The position numbers were made by a program, and so were the translations under genes. This document shows, piece by piece, positions 25,692-34,273 of a stretch of 64,000 bases of DNA. Below the pieces are notes generated by a model. It was given only the letters and a program-made list of their open reading frames with translations, was not told the origin of the DNA and did no database searches. This DNA is from Alloalcanivorax dieselolei B5 (GTDB lineage: Bacteria > Pseudomonadota > Gammaproteobacteria > Pseudomonadales > Alcanivoracaceae), in the NCBI RefSeq assembly GCF_000300005.1, contig NC_018691.1, positions 3,410,001 through 3,474,000 of the forward strand, written 5' to 3'. Each line of letters begins with the position of its first letter. Within the stretch, counting starts at the first letter, position 1.

Positions 25692-26697
25692 TTTCGGCGC
25701 TCTCCTCCGCTGGAGTTCCCAGCAGGCGTGCCCGGATTTCCCGCTCGATGGCGCCCGCCACTTCCGGATGCTCCGCCAGGTATTCACAGGCATTCTGCTT
25801 GCCCTGACCGATCTTGTTGCCCTGGTAGGCGTACCAGGCACCGGATTTGTCCACCAGTCCCTGCTGTACGCCCAGGTCCAGTACCTCACCGAGCTGGTTA
25901 ATGCCCTGGCCGTAGAGGATCTGGAACTCGGCCTGCCTGAACGGCGGCGATACCTTGTTCTTCACCACCTTGACCCGGGTTTCGTTACCGGTCACCTCGT
26001 CGCCCTGCTTCACCGCGCCGATACGGCGGATGTCCAGACGCACGGAGGAGTAGAACTTGAGCGCGTTACCGCCGGTGGTGGTTTCCGGGTTGCCGAACAT
26101 CACCCCGATCTTCATGCGGATCTGGTTGATGAACACCACCAGACAGTTGGCGTTCTTCACGTTACCGGTGATCTTACGCAGCGCCTGGCTCATCAGGCGG
26201 GCCTGCAGGCCCACATGGGTGTCGCCCATTTCGCCTTCGATCTCCGCCTTGGGCACCAGAGCCGCCACGGAGTCCACGACCACCACATCCACCGCGCCGG
26301 AGCGCACCAGCATGTCGGTGATTTCCAGCGCCTGCTCACCGGTGTCCGGCTGGGACACGATCAGGTCGTCCACGTTGACGCCCAGCTTCTCGGCATAATC
26401 CGGGTCGAGCGCGTGCTCGGCGTCGACGAAGGCACAAGTAGCGCCTTTACGCTGCGCCTGGGCGATGACGCTCAGGGTCAGCGTGGTTTTACCGGAAGAT
26501 TCCGGACCGTAGATTTCCACGATCCGGCCCTTGGGCAGACCACCAATGCCCAGGGCGATATCCAGGCCCAGGGATCCGGTGGAGATGGAGGGCATGCGCT
26601 CGCGTTTGCGGTCGCCCATGCGCATCACTGAACCTTTGCCGAACTGTCGCTCGATCTGCGACAGCGCCGCGGAAAGTGCTTTACCTTTATCGCTCAT
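25660..26697 (-). CDS. recA: Recombinase RecA
   Basis: The 345-residue RecA catalyses homologous strand exchange and LexA self-cleavage. The Walker A motif is [14 protein letters not shown] (about residues 64-75), Walker B lies within [15 protein letters not shown], and loop L2 is [19 protein letters not shown]. The C-terminus is acidic ([12 protein letters not shown]). A LexA box lies 127 bases upstream of the start. All core motifs are intact. Confidence 0.98.
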   Translation of the reverse strand: MSDKGKALSAALSQIERQFGKGSVMRMGDRKRERMPSISTGSLGLDIALGIGGLPKGRIVEIYGPESSGKTTLTLSVIAQAQRKGATCAFVDAEHALDPDYAEKLGVNVDDLIVSQPDTGEQALEITDMLVRSGAVDVVVVDSVAALVPKAEIEGEMGDTHVGLQARLMSQALRKITGNVKNANCLVVFINQIRMKIGVMFGNPETTTGGNALKFYSSVRLDIRRIGAVKQGDEVTGNETRVKVVKNKVSPPFRQAEFQILYGQGINQLGEVLDLGVQQGLVDKSGAWYAYQGNKIGQGKQNACEYLAEHPEVAGAIEREIRARLLGTPAEESAENVAQPESTEE

Positions 26698-26823
26698 TGA
26701 ATGACCCCTGTCCGTTTATTCCTTGATAGTGCCGTGGCCTTGCCGCTGACTCGCTTGTGCCCCGGCGAGAGCCTGCTGACCGTTGGCCGGCGAGCTTCCC
26801 GTTGCCTGCCCCTTTGATCAGCA

Positions 26824-26839
26824 CTGTCTATAAGGACAG
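26824..26839. promoter_or_regulatory. LexA (SOS) box upstream of recA
   Basis: CTGTCTATAAGGACAG is CTGT-N8-ACAG, the gammaproteobacterial LexA consensus. It lies in the 178-base gap between pncC and recA, both leftward, 127 bases before the recA ATG. The position implies SOS induction of recA-recX. Confidence 0.85.
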
Positions 26840-26875
26840 CATTATGGACACTGTCCCGCGCCACTGCAACCCCCC

Positions 26876-27355
26876 TTATTCGAGGCGGGCCAGCAGCCCT
26901 TCCAGGGCGGCCGCGATGGTAGCATGCCGGACCTGCCCACGATCACCGTCGAAGAGGAATCGCTCGGCGCGGGCCCAGTCCGGCTGCTGCGCCCAGGCGA
27001 TCCACACCGTGCCCACCGGCTTATCGGCGCTGCCGCCGCCGGGCCCCGCCACGCCGCTCACCGCCACCGCCAGATCCGCCCGTGAACGCCCCAACGCGCC
27101 CCGGGCCATGGCCAGGACGGTCTCTTCGCTGACCGCGCCGGCGCTGGCCAGAATCGCTTCCGAGACACCCAGCATGCTCTGCTTGGCCTCATTGGAGTAA
27201 GTGACGAAGCCGCATTCGAACCAATCCGAGGATCCGGCCAACTCCGTCATTTCGCGGGCGATGCCGCCGCCGGTGCAGGACTCGGCGGTGGCCACGCGCA
27301 GGCCCCGTTCGCGCAGGGTGTCGGCCAATGCAGTGACCTGCTCGGATATGGTCAT
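26876..27355 (-). CDS. pncC: Nicotinamide-nucleotide amidase (CinA C-terminal domain type)
   Basis: The 159-residue protein is a stand-alone CinA C-terminal domain that deamidates nicotinamide mononucleotide in pyridine nucleotide recycling. The signatures are RVATAESCTGGGIAREMTEL (catalytic Ser region), WFECGFVTYSNEAKQSMLGV and AVAVSGVAGPGGGSADKPVG. It lies directly upstream of recA, as in many gammaproteobacteria. Confidence 0.93.
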   Translation of the reverse strand: MTISEQVTALADTLRERGLRVATAESCTGGGIAREMTELAGSSDWFECGFVTYSNEAKQSMLGVSEAILASAGAVSEETVLAMARGALGRSRADLAVAVSGVAGPGGGSADKPVGTVWIAWAQQPDWARAERFLFDGDRGQVRHATIAAALEGLLARLE

Positions 27356-27554
27356 GGTGACTCCTGATGTTCAGAGAAGATCAAAAAAATCGCCATCCAT
27401 GATGGCCGACTTTGCCGACCCTGCCCACCGCTGATCCAGCAAACCGGCCTCCGGTTCACGGACTGACGCCCCGAAACCGAAGGGAAACAAAGGGCATCCT
27501 TCCATCGGCTTTGTTACTCTGGGCCGTAAGTAGCCCCTGGCCTTCGGAGTCATC

Positions 27555-27791
27555 ATGAAAAAGCTCAAGAATGAGAAGGAATGGGTCAAGAAAGCCATCG
27601 CGCTCGGCATGGAGTACGGCGAAAAGCGGGGCGTGGTCGAGTTCGAGCCCACCGATTCCGCGGCACTGAAGCTGGAATACATTTATCGTCTGCTGGTTCA
27701 TGACAAGGTCATCCAGCCGCTGCCGGAGGATCAGGTGTCCCAGCAGTCGATCCAGCATAAGCTGGCGATCTGGGCGTCGAAACAGCCCTAG
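27555..27791 (+). CDS. DUF5062 family protein
   Basis: The 78-residue protein is made almost entirely of charged helices (MKKLKNEKEWVKKAIALGME, LEYIYRLLVHDKVIQPLPED) and matches DUF5062, a small gammaproteobacterial family of unknown function. It is divergent from pncC, with about 200 bases between. An imperfect 17-base tandem duplication (27807-27823, 27824-27840) follows it and covers the stop codon of the converging deaminase gene. Confidence 0.75.
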   Translation: MKKLKNEKEWVKKAIALGMEYGEKRGVVEFEPTDSAALKLEYIYRLLVHDKVIQPLPEDQVSQQSIQHKLAIWASKQP

Positions 27792-27820
27792 GGCCTGTTC
27801 ACACTACCGATACAGAGGCG

Positions 27821-29218
27821 TCACTGATACAGACGCGTCATGACCCGGGCGTGTTCCCGTATCAGCACCGCCGGTTCCGTGTCGAGCAGTTGCCCATCCC
27901 GGACCCGCATCCGACCGTTGACCATGACCTGACTGGCCAGAAAGGGCCCGCACATTACCAGCGCCGCCAGCGGGTCCCGCTGCGCGCCGGCGAAGGACAG
28001 GTGATTCATATCCACCGCCACCCAGTCCGCGCTCATCCCCGGTGCCAGATGGCCGATGTCATCCCGGCCCAGCAAGCGGGCGCCGCCACGGGTGGCCAGG
28101 GTCAGCGCCTCCCGGGCCGATAGCGCCCCGGGATCACCGCCGAATCCGCCCCGCCCGCCCGGCGCTTCCGAACGGTAACGGGCCGGCGCCACCCGCTGCA
28201 GCATCATCGCCATGCGCGCCTCCAGGAACAGATTGCTGGAATCGTTGGAGGCGGAACCGTCCACCCCCAGCCCCACCGGCACCCCGGCGTCCAGCAACTG
28301 GCGCACCTTGGCGATGCCCTGCCCGCAGCGCATGTTGGCGCTGGGGCAGTGGGCGATACCGGTGCCGGTGCGGGCCAGCAGCGCGATCTCCTCGTCGTCG
28401 AGGAAGATACCGTGGGCGAACCACACGTCTTCGCCCAGCCATTCCACTGACTCCGCGAACGCCACCGAACGCATGCCGTATTGCGCTAGGCAGTAGTCCT
28501 CCTCATCCAGTTCCTCGGCCAGGTGGCAATGCAGACGCACGCCCTGGTGGCGCCGGGCCAGCCGGGCGGCGTCTCGCATCAGTTCCGGCGTCACCGAGAA
28601 CGGCGAGCACGGCGCCAGTACCAGGCGCAGCATCGAATGGCGGCCGGCATCGTGGTAACGGCGGATCAGACGTTCCGCGTCACACAAAATATGGTCTTCC
28701 TTCTCCACACAATTGTCCGGCGGCAAACCACCCTGGCTCTGCCCCCGAGACATGGCGCCCCGGGCGGCGTGGAAGCGGATGCCCATCTCCCCGGCGGCCT
28801 GGATCTGACTGTCCAGGCGGGCGCCATTGGGCAACATATAAAGATGGTCGGCGGCGGTGGTGCAGCCTGAGAGCAACAGTTCCGCCATGGCCACCTTGCT
28901 GCTGAGGTAGATCGCCTCGTCGTCCAGTCGCGCCCAGATCGGGTAAAGCGTATTGAGCCAGGGGAACAGCGAGTCGTCCTGGGCCATCACCCGGGTGAAA
29001 TTCTGGTACATGTGATGATGCGTGTTCACCATCCCTGGCATCACCACATGGCCGCTCAGGTCCAGGGTCTCGCCCATCGCCAAGTCCGGTTTCTCCACAC
29101 ACGGCCCGGCCCACAGAATCCGGTTGTCACGGATCAGCATGGCGGCATCGCGCCACTCGTGGCGCTGATCATCGAAGGTTGCCAGGTAGTCGATACGGTC
29201 GATCAATAAGGTTGTCAT
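27821..29218 (-). CDS. 8-oxoguanine deaminase / guanine deaminase-like amidohydrolase
   Basis: The 465-residue zinc amidohydrolase has metal ligands in VMPGMVNTHHHMYQNFT (HxH), the His in VRLHCHLAEELDEED, the His in WFAHGIFLDDEEI and the Asp in GLGVDGSASNDSSNL. The motif set (SGCTTAADHLY, HCPSANMRCGQG) is that of 8-oxoguanine deaminases, cousins of AtzB and guanine deaminase. They clear oxidised purines or open purine salvage by hydrolytic deamination. It has a GGAG ribosome site and stands alone between DUF5062 and the copper receptor. Confidence 0.85.
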   Translation of the reverse strand: MTTLLIDRIDYLATFDDQRHEWRDAAMLIRDNRILWAGPCVEKPDLAMGETLDLSGHVVMPGMVNTHHHMYQNFTRVMAQDDSLFPWLNTLYPIWARLDDEAIYLSSKVAMAELLLSGCTTAADHLYMLPNGARLDSQIQAAGEMGIRFHAARGAMSRGQSQGGLPPDNCVEKEDHILCDAERLIRRYHDAGRHSMLRLVLAPCSPFSVTPELMRDAARLARRHQGVRLHCHLAEELDEEDYCLAQYGMRSVAFAESVEWLGEDVWFAHGIFLDDEEIALLARTGTGIAHCPSANMRCGQGIAKVRQLLDAGVPVGLGVDGSASNDSSNLFLEARMAMMLQRVAPARYRSEAPGGRGGFGGDPGALSAREALTLATRGGARLLGRDDIGHLAPGMSADWVAVDMNHLSFAGAQRDPLAALVMCGPFLASQVMVNGRMRVRDGQLLDTEPAVLIREHARVMTRLYQ

Positions 29219-29402
29219 TGGTCACTCCGAAAACGCGGAAAAGGAAACAACAAAAGCGCGATTTCGGAGCGAATCAGAACAACTGGTGAGCAAAAGCGGT
29301 GCGTTGCCAGAACGGCCGGAACGGCAAAGCGCGCTGCCGGCGCACGCCGACCACGGGGGTTTTCCTCATACCCTGCCCTCCTGATACCTGAGTCCTTCGC
29401 CA

Positions 29403-29527
29403 TTCGCTAGCAAGCTAGCTTCCCACAGGGGCACAACGCCGCTGTAGACCTGATAATTGACAGCAGACAGCGGAAAACTGAAAACCCTCATTCTTTAGCC
29501 GCTGTGGGAAGCCAGCTTGCTGGCGAA
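29403..29527. repeat. REP inverted pair
   Basis: TTCGCTAGCAAGCTAGCTTC.. (29403-29427) and its near reverse complement TGTGGGAAGCCAGCTTGCTG.. (29503-29527) are spaced by 75 bases. They belong to the same REP family as the other copies in the window. The rest of the 469-base gap 29219-29687 holds no supported gene. Confidence 0.75.
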
Positions 29528-29687
29528 TAGACCGCGACAAGAAACGATGCAAAAACAGCGCCAGTTCAACAGCGCGGCAAAACACCGCAGTGAGTCCCAT
29601 CCCCCTCGATGCTAGGCTCTGCGCCGACTTTGTCACCGTGTTTGGTGGCCGACGGAGCGCCCGGGTACTGACTTCTTGGATGGGATC

Positions 29688-31766
29688 ATGAATACACCTT
29701 TTCTCTCTTCTTTCTCTTCTTCTGTCTCTGCATTACGCCTGATTCAACGACGGAGCCTTTGGGGCCCGGCCCTGCTCGGCGGGCTGCTTCCTTTCTCCGC
29801 TCCGGCGCTGGCCGACGACGAGCAAACCCCGCCCCTGCTGGCCCCGGTGGTGGTCACCGGCGTGGCCCCCAGCGCAGGACCGGTGATCGAGGCCAACCCG
29901 AAACAGCCGCGCCAACCCGTGCCGGCCAGCGACGCCACCGATTACCTGAAAACCATCCCCGGTTTCTCCGCCATCCGCTCCGGCGGCAGCAATGGCGACC
30001 CGGTACTGCGCGGCCAGTTCGGCTCACGCCTGAACCTGCTGGTGGACGGCGGCGAAATGATCGGCGCCTGCCCCAACCGCATGGACGCCCCCAGCTCCTA
30101 CATCGCGCCGGAAAACTACGACAAACTCACCGTGATCAAAGGCCCGCAAAGCGTGCAGTGGGGCCCTGGCGCCTCCGCCGGCACGGTGCTGTTCGAGCGT
30201 GACCCGCAATACTTCAGCGAAGCGGACGCCCTGGTGGACGCCCAATGGCTGCTGGGCTCCCACGGCCGCAACGACCAGCGCATCGACGCCACCCTCGGCA
30301 ACCCGCTGGGCTACCTGCGGCTCTCCGGCAACAACGCCCGCGCCGACGACTACAAGGACGGCAACGGCGACCGCGTGCCCTCACGTTGGAAGAAATGGAA
30401 CAGCGACGTGGTGCTCGGCTGGACGCCCAACGCCGACAGCGTCATCGAACTGAGCGCCGGCAAAGGCGACGGCGAAGCCCGCTACGCCGGCCGTGGCATG
30501 GACGGCAGCCAGTTCAAAAGGGAAAGCCTGGGGATGCGCTTTGAATTCCGGAACCTGGGTGCCGTGCTCGACCAGATCGACGGCCGCGTCTATTACAACT
30601 ACGCCGACCACCTGATGGACAACTACAGCCTGCGCACCCCGTCCGGCACCGGCATGATGGCCAATCCCATGGCCGCCAACGTGGACCGCCGCACCCTCGG
30701 CGGCCGCTTCAAGGTCACGTGGCGCGGCCAGAACTGGGAAGCGCTCGCCGGCGTCGACGCCCAATCCAGCGAACACCGGCAACGCAGCGCCATGGGCGTG
30801 GACGCCTACCGAGGCGAAGCCTGGGACAAAGACGCGGACTTCCATCAGTACGGCGCCTTCACCGAAGTCACCCGTGCCGTCAGCGACAACGGCCGCATCG
30901 TCGCCGGCGCCCGCCTGGACCGCAACGAAGTACGCGACTTCCGCGACGCCGCCGACAGCGCCACCGCCGGCGACACCCGCGGCGACACCCTGCCCAGCGG
31001 CTTCCTGCGCTATGAAGCGGACCTCAGCCAGAACACCAACTACTACGTGGGCATCGGCCACGTGCAGCGCTTCCCCGACTACTGGGAACTGTTCTCCCCC
31101 GGTAGCGGCCCGGCCGGATCGCTTAACGCCTTCGACGCCATCGAACCGGAAAAAACCACCCAACTCGACATCGGCAGCCAATACCGCAACGGCAACCTGG
31201 AAGCCTGGACCTCCGCCTACGTCGGCCAGATCAACGACTACATCCTGTTCACCTACCAAAGCGGCATGATGGGCTACAGCACCGACGCCGATAACATCGA
31301 CGCCCACATCGCCGGTGCCGAAATCGGCGCCCGCTACCGCTTCACCGACAACCTCAGCGGCGACGCCACCCTCGCCTACGCCTGGGGCCGCAACCGCGAC
31401 GACAGCGAACCGCTGCCGCAAATGCCGCCGCTGGAAGCCCGCTTCACCACCACCTACGAACAAGGCAACTGGAGCGCCGGCGCCCTCTGGCGGCTGGTCG
31501 CCGCCCAGCACCGCACCACCAACAACAAAGGTAACGTGGTCGGCCGCGACCTCGGCGACAGCAACGGCTTCGGCGTCTTCTCCCTCAACACCGCCTACCG
31601 CGTCAACCACCAATTCACCGTCAGCGCCGGCGTCGACAACCTGTTCGACAAAGCCTACGCCGAACACCTCAACCTGGCCGGCAACGCCGGCTTCGGCTTC
31701 CCCGCGGACACACGCATCAACGAACCGGGACGGATGTTCTGGGGGAAGGTGGATTGGCGGTTCTGA
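29688..31766 (+). CDS. oprC: TonB-dependent copper receptor
   Basis: The 692-residue outer-membrane receptor has a long signal peptide ending LLPFSAPALA. The TonB-box region and plug follow (PVVVTGVAPS, YLKTIPGFSAIRSGG, DPVLRGQFGSRLNLLVDGG), then a 22-strand barrel ending in WRF. The plug motif EMIGACPNRMDAPSSYI, with its Cys and Met, is the copper-site signature of OprC/NosA-type receptors (TIGR01778). It imports copper across the outer membrane using TonB energy. The start at 29688 follows GGATGGGATC; an in-frame ATG lies 12 bases upstream. No regulator is adjacent. Confidence 0.92.
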   Translation: MNTPFLSSFSSSVSALRLIQRRSLWGPALLGGLLPFSAPALADDEQTPPLLAPVVVTGVAPSAGPVIEANPKQPRQPVPASDATDYLKTIPGFSAIRSGGSNGDPVLRGQFGSRLNLLVDGGEMIGACPNRMDAPSSYIAPENYDKLTVIKGPQSVQWGPGASAGTVLFERDPQYFSEADALVDAQWLLGSHGRNDQRIDATLGNPLGYLRLSGNNARADDYKDGNGDRVPSRWKKWNSDVVLGWTPNADSVIELSAGKGDGEARYAGRGMDGSQFKRESLGMRFEFRNLGAVLDQIDGRVYYNYADHLMDNYSLRTPSGTGMMANPMAANVDRRTLGGRFKVTWRGQNWEALAGVDAQSSEHRQRSAMGVDAYRGEAWDKDADFHQYGAFTEVTRAVSDNGRIVAGARLDRNEVRDFRDAADSATAGDTRGDTLPSGFLRYEADLSQNTNYYVGIGHVQRFPDYWELFSPGSGPAGSLNAFDAIEPEKTTQLDIGSQYRNGNLEAWTSAYVGQINDYILFTYQSGMMGYSTDADNIDAHIAGAEIGARYRFTDNLSGDATLAYAWGRNRDDSEPLPQMPPLEARFTTTYEQGNWSAGALWRLVAAQHRTTNNKGNVVGRDLGDSNGFGVFSLNTAYRVNHQFTVSAGVDNLFDKAYAEHLNLAGNAGFGFPADTRINEPGRMFWGKVDWRF

Positions 31767-31806
31767 GGCACCACAGTTTACCTACGCACCGCACGACTTC
31801 CGATTC

Positions 31807-31839
31807 GAAGCCGCTGTAGGAGCTTGCCTTGCAAGCGAA
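31807..31839. repeat. Single REP copy with an intact IS110 target core
   Basis: GAAGCCGCTGTAGGAGCTTG.. carries, on the minus strand, GGCAAGCTCCTACAG, the same sequence that flanks the IS at 23929-23934/25134-25140. It is therefore an unoccupied candidate target of that element within the window. Confidence 0.7.
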
Positions 31840-31903
31840 TCTTCCGTTCTCTCTCTAACCACTGCGGCATCGTTGCCAACTACAACGATGCCGCCAGGCA
31901 AAT

Positions 31904-32464
31904 TCATCTTTCCCCCAACAACCCCAACATCTCCTTGATCGGCCGAATATACCCCCGCCCCTTGATCCCCATAGGCGTATCCGCCAACCAAACAGACGTG
32001 CTGTAAGGCGCCAGATCCATCACCGAACCGCCACCGTCCAACACCCCAAACCGAATCATCTTCCCATACTCAGTGGAAGAACCCTGCACAGACCGATCCG
32101 ATTCGCTGTCACACACCAAAGGCCCCAGCAAATGCACCGCCCGATCCAACTGCCCCTCCGCCGCCCCCACCTTGCCCAGCACACTGATCAAAGCATCCGC
32201 GAACAGCCCATCCAACCCAGCCAAATCCGCCTTCTTCACCGCCGGAATAAACAAAGGGAAACGAGTAGCGTCATGCACGAACATCAAACACTGACGCCCC
32301 TGCAACACAACCAGATTCGCATGCCAATTATCCAGCAGATTGGCTTCACTGACCTCGTGCAGGGCAGGATGCTCACGTTGTGGATCCTTCAGCAGACCGT
32401 TCTGGTCCAACGGCAGCTTGGCGATGAGTTTTTTGGTGCAGTGGAGGTGGATCACGAGGGGCAC
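31904..32464 (-). CDS. DUF6933-like protein (186 aa)
   Basis: The product starts MPLVIHLHCTKKLIAKL and has the pattern DNWHANLVVLQGRQCLMFVH DATRFPLFIPAVKKADL. That pattern resembles DUF6933, in which short proteins combine a 'TKKL..KL' opening with a 'WHANL...R...L..N..T' strand. Function unknown. The first codon is a GTG at 32464 with no strong ribosome site, so a start nine bases later is possible. It is the last leftward gene of the defence island, next to a REP copy, and could mark its edge. Confidence 0.6.
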   Translation of the reverse strand: MPLVIHLHCTKKLIAKLPLDQNGLLKDPQREHPALHEVSEANLLDNWHANLVVLQGRQCLMFVHDATRFPLFIPAVKKADLAGLDGLFADALISVLGKVGAAEGQLDRAVHLLGPLVCDSESDRSVQGSSTEYGKMIRFGVLDGGGSVMDLAPYSTSVWLADTPMGIKGRGYIRPIKEMLGLLGER

Positions 32465-32554
32465 CTTGGTGGTTTCGGGTTATTCGGATAGGCATTGAAA
32501 ATCAAGGACAGGTAGCCGCAGCCACCGGACTATCGCCGTACTGTAGTACCGGAC

Positions 32555-33079
32555 TCAATCAAGCTCCAGCTCCGGATCGAAATCAAACCACAGCTGCTCA
32601 GGCTCTCGATAAAGACGGAAAGGCCGCCAAGGAGCGACCTGGCGATAGGATTCTCCTTCCATGCCCAGCCCAAGGACAGTTTGCGCTCTGGCCAGATTTT
32701 GCACCTTGTCATAACAACGATAAGCGTGTGATCGGGATATTCTGAGAAAGCGAGCCACATGCACCATACGCCTACCGCAACGATCCCATACCAGCAACCA
32801 GGCCGCCGCCACGGACATTCCTTGAGCGGCCAGAGCTTCTTTATCCCTCGCCTCCTGCTCCTTCCGATGCAGTTGATCAACCGGATCAGTCTCCGCCTCA
32901 CCGGCCATTCGATCCAGAGGCCCAAAGGTATCATCCTCATAGGCACCATGATCGAGACTGGAGGCATAACGCAGGCGCTTTTCTGTATATACGACCAAAC
33001 GTTGACGAGTAAAAGAAAGAATCAACTGCTGATGTTCCGGGTCATTGAAGTTGACCTCAATACCCTTTTTCTCCTGCAA
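32555..33079 (-). CDS. Sigma-factor-like protein with unresolved start
   Basis: The C-terminal part contains a probable region-4-type helix-turn-helix (AAAWLLVWDRCGRRMVHVAR followed by FLRISRSHAYRCYDKVQ). The only usual start in this frame is a TTG at 33079. The same frame stays open for 56 further codons to a TGA at 33248-33250. Those codons read like sigma region 2 (ASYQHFIERFSGDLVRISRQ, then HTAEDIQGEIWITAYDL), so the true protein probably includes them. Either an unusual start codon or a broken N-terminus explains this. A divergent ECF-like sigma factor is my best guess; an unknown DNA-binding protein is the alternative. It lies downstream of the DUF5655 gene in the RM locus. Confidence 0.5.
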   Translation of the reverse strand: MQEKKGIEVNFNDPEHQQLILSFTRQRLVVYTEKRLRYASSLDHGAYEDDTFGPLDRMAGEAETDPVDQLHRKEQEARDKEALAAQGMSVAAAWLLVWDRCGRRMVHVARFLRISRSHAYRCYDKVQNLARAQTVLGLGMEGESYRQVAPWRPFRLYREPEQLWFDFDPELELD

Positions 33080-33328
33080 ATCATAGGCAGTTATCCAGAT
33101 CTCGCCCTGGATGTCTTCAGCAGTATGCTCACCTCGGGTTTGACGAGAGATCCGTACAAGATCGCCCGAAAATCGTTCAATGAAATGCTGATAGGATGCG
33201 TGATCGATGGTATTCGCTCCGGTGTCCCCAAAGGCGAATATCCAGCATCAAAATGACAAACTTATGGCAAGTCCCGCATCCTGCTCTCCACTGAAAACCT
33301 CTTGTCCGGACAGGCTCAGTTCGAGGAC

Positions 33329-34246
33329 TCAACTCTCCTGATAGCTCTGCTCCACCAGAGCTTTCGCTTTCAACCAATCCTCGGGACTACGCACCGTCAA
33401 CTCAAGGTTCCCTGTCCCCCAATGGCCAATCTGGGTGACATCGCGGCTGAAATCCTCCTCAGCCAGATCACCCGGCAGCTTCAGATAAATCAGCAATTTC
33501 GGATCCGCCTTGCCCGGCATGATCACCACGGACATAAAGTTCCGGATTCGTTTGAACACCGTATACAGTTTCAACTCCTTTCGCTGAACCTCATCCCCGA
33601 GCTGTTCAGCATAATCACACACGGTGTCAAACAGTGCCTTCAGATCAGCGGGAGCTTCCGCCAACCGCTCTGATTGTGTTTTATCCTTTCCCGAGCTGGT
33701 CCGATCCGTACTGGAAGGAAGGCCGCTGAGGGCCCGACTGGCGGTTTGAGCGTTGACCAGTTCCAGCAGTAGCAAGCCGTCGCCAAAGTAGCGATACCGC
33801 ATCAACTCGATATTACGGTTAATCTGCTGAACCGCATGCTCATCGTACTTATTGAAATCAGACGCGATACAAATCAACCGTGTACCACCCCACTCAATGG
33901 TCTCGGAAGCCTCTTTCCCCAACCTCTCCATTACAAGCCATCGGAACTCCGCCTGGTGATCCAGCAGCCAGTCCAGATAGAACAGCCCCTGATTGATCAC
34001 ATTCTCGTTGCTGTGGCGCTTGTACTCCACAATCACCGGACAGCCGCTTTCATCCAGCCCCAGGGAGTCGATGCGTCCCTTATGAGTCTTGCCAGTATCG
34101 TATTCCGTGGCCAGAAAACGCACACCCAGCAAGGTCTCCATGTTGGCTTCCACATGCTGCTGGAGGTCCTTTTCCAGAGACGCGGCTTTGCCCGGCAACT
34201 CGGCGGCGTTCCCGTTGGTGATAGTGAAGAGCTTGATATCACTCAT
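33329..34246 (-). CDS. DUF5655 protein with PD-(D/E)XK-like N-terminal domain
   Basis: In this 305-residue protein the N-terminal half resembles NucS/DUF91-type nuclease folds: GRIDSLGLDESGCPVIVEYK carries a D...(E)xK arrangement at about residues 57-76. The C-terminal half (DYAEQLGDEVQRKELKLYT, VFKRIRNFMSVVIMPGKAD) matches DUF5655. Such proteins recur beside type I restriction genes, as here, 27 bases after hsdM. A nuclease or DNA-end-binding role is plausible but unproven. GGGGAAG precedes the ATG at 34246. Confidence 0.75.
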   Translation of the reverse strand: MSDIKLFTITNGNAAELPGKAASLEKDLQQHVEANMETLLGVRFLATEYDTGKTHKGRIDSLGLDESGCPVIVEYKRHSNENVINQGLFYLDWLLDHQAEFRWLVMERLGKEASETIEWGGTRLICIASDFNKYDEHAVQQINRNIELMRYRYFGDGLLLLELVNAQTASRALSGLPSSTDRTSSGKDKTQSERLAEAPADLKALFDTVCDYAEQLGDEVQRKELKLYTVFKRIRNFMSVVIMPGKADPKLLIYLKLPGDLAEEDFSRDVTQIGHWGTGNLELTVRSPEDWLKAKALVEQSYQES

Positions 34247-34273
34247 AAATCTTCCCCAAAATTCACAACACCA

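Noticed and set aside
30381-31667. A 428-codon antisense frame in the copper receptor gene
   Set aside because: Val/Gly/Ala-rich low-complexity translation typical of the reverse of a GC-rich barrel gene.
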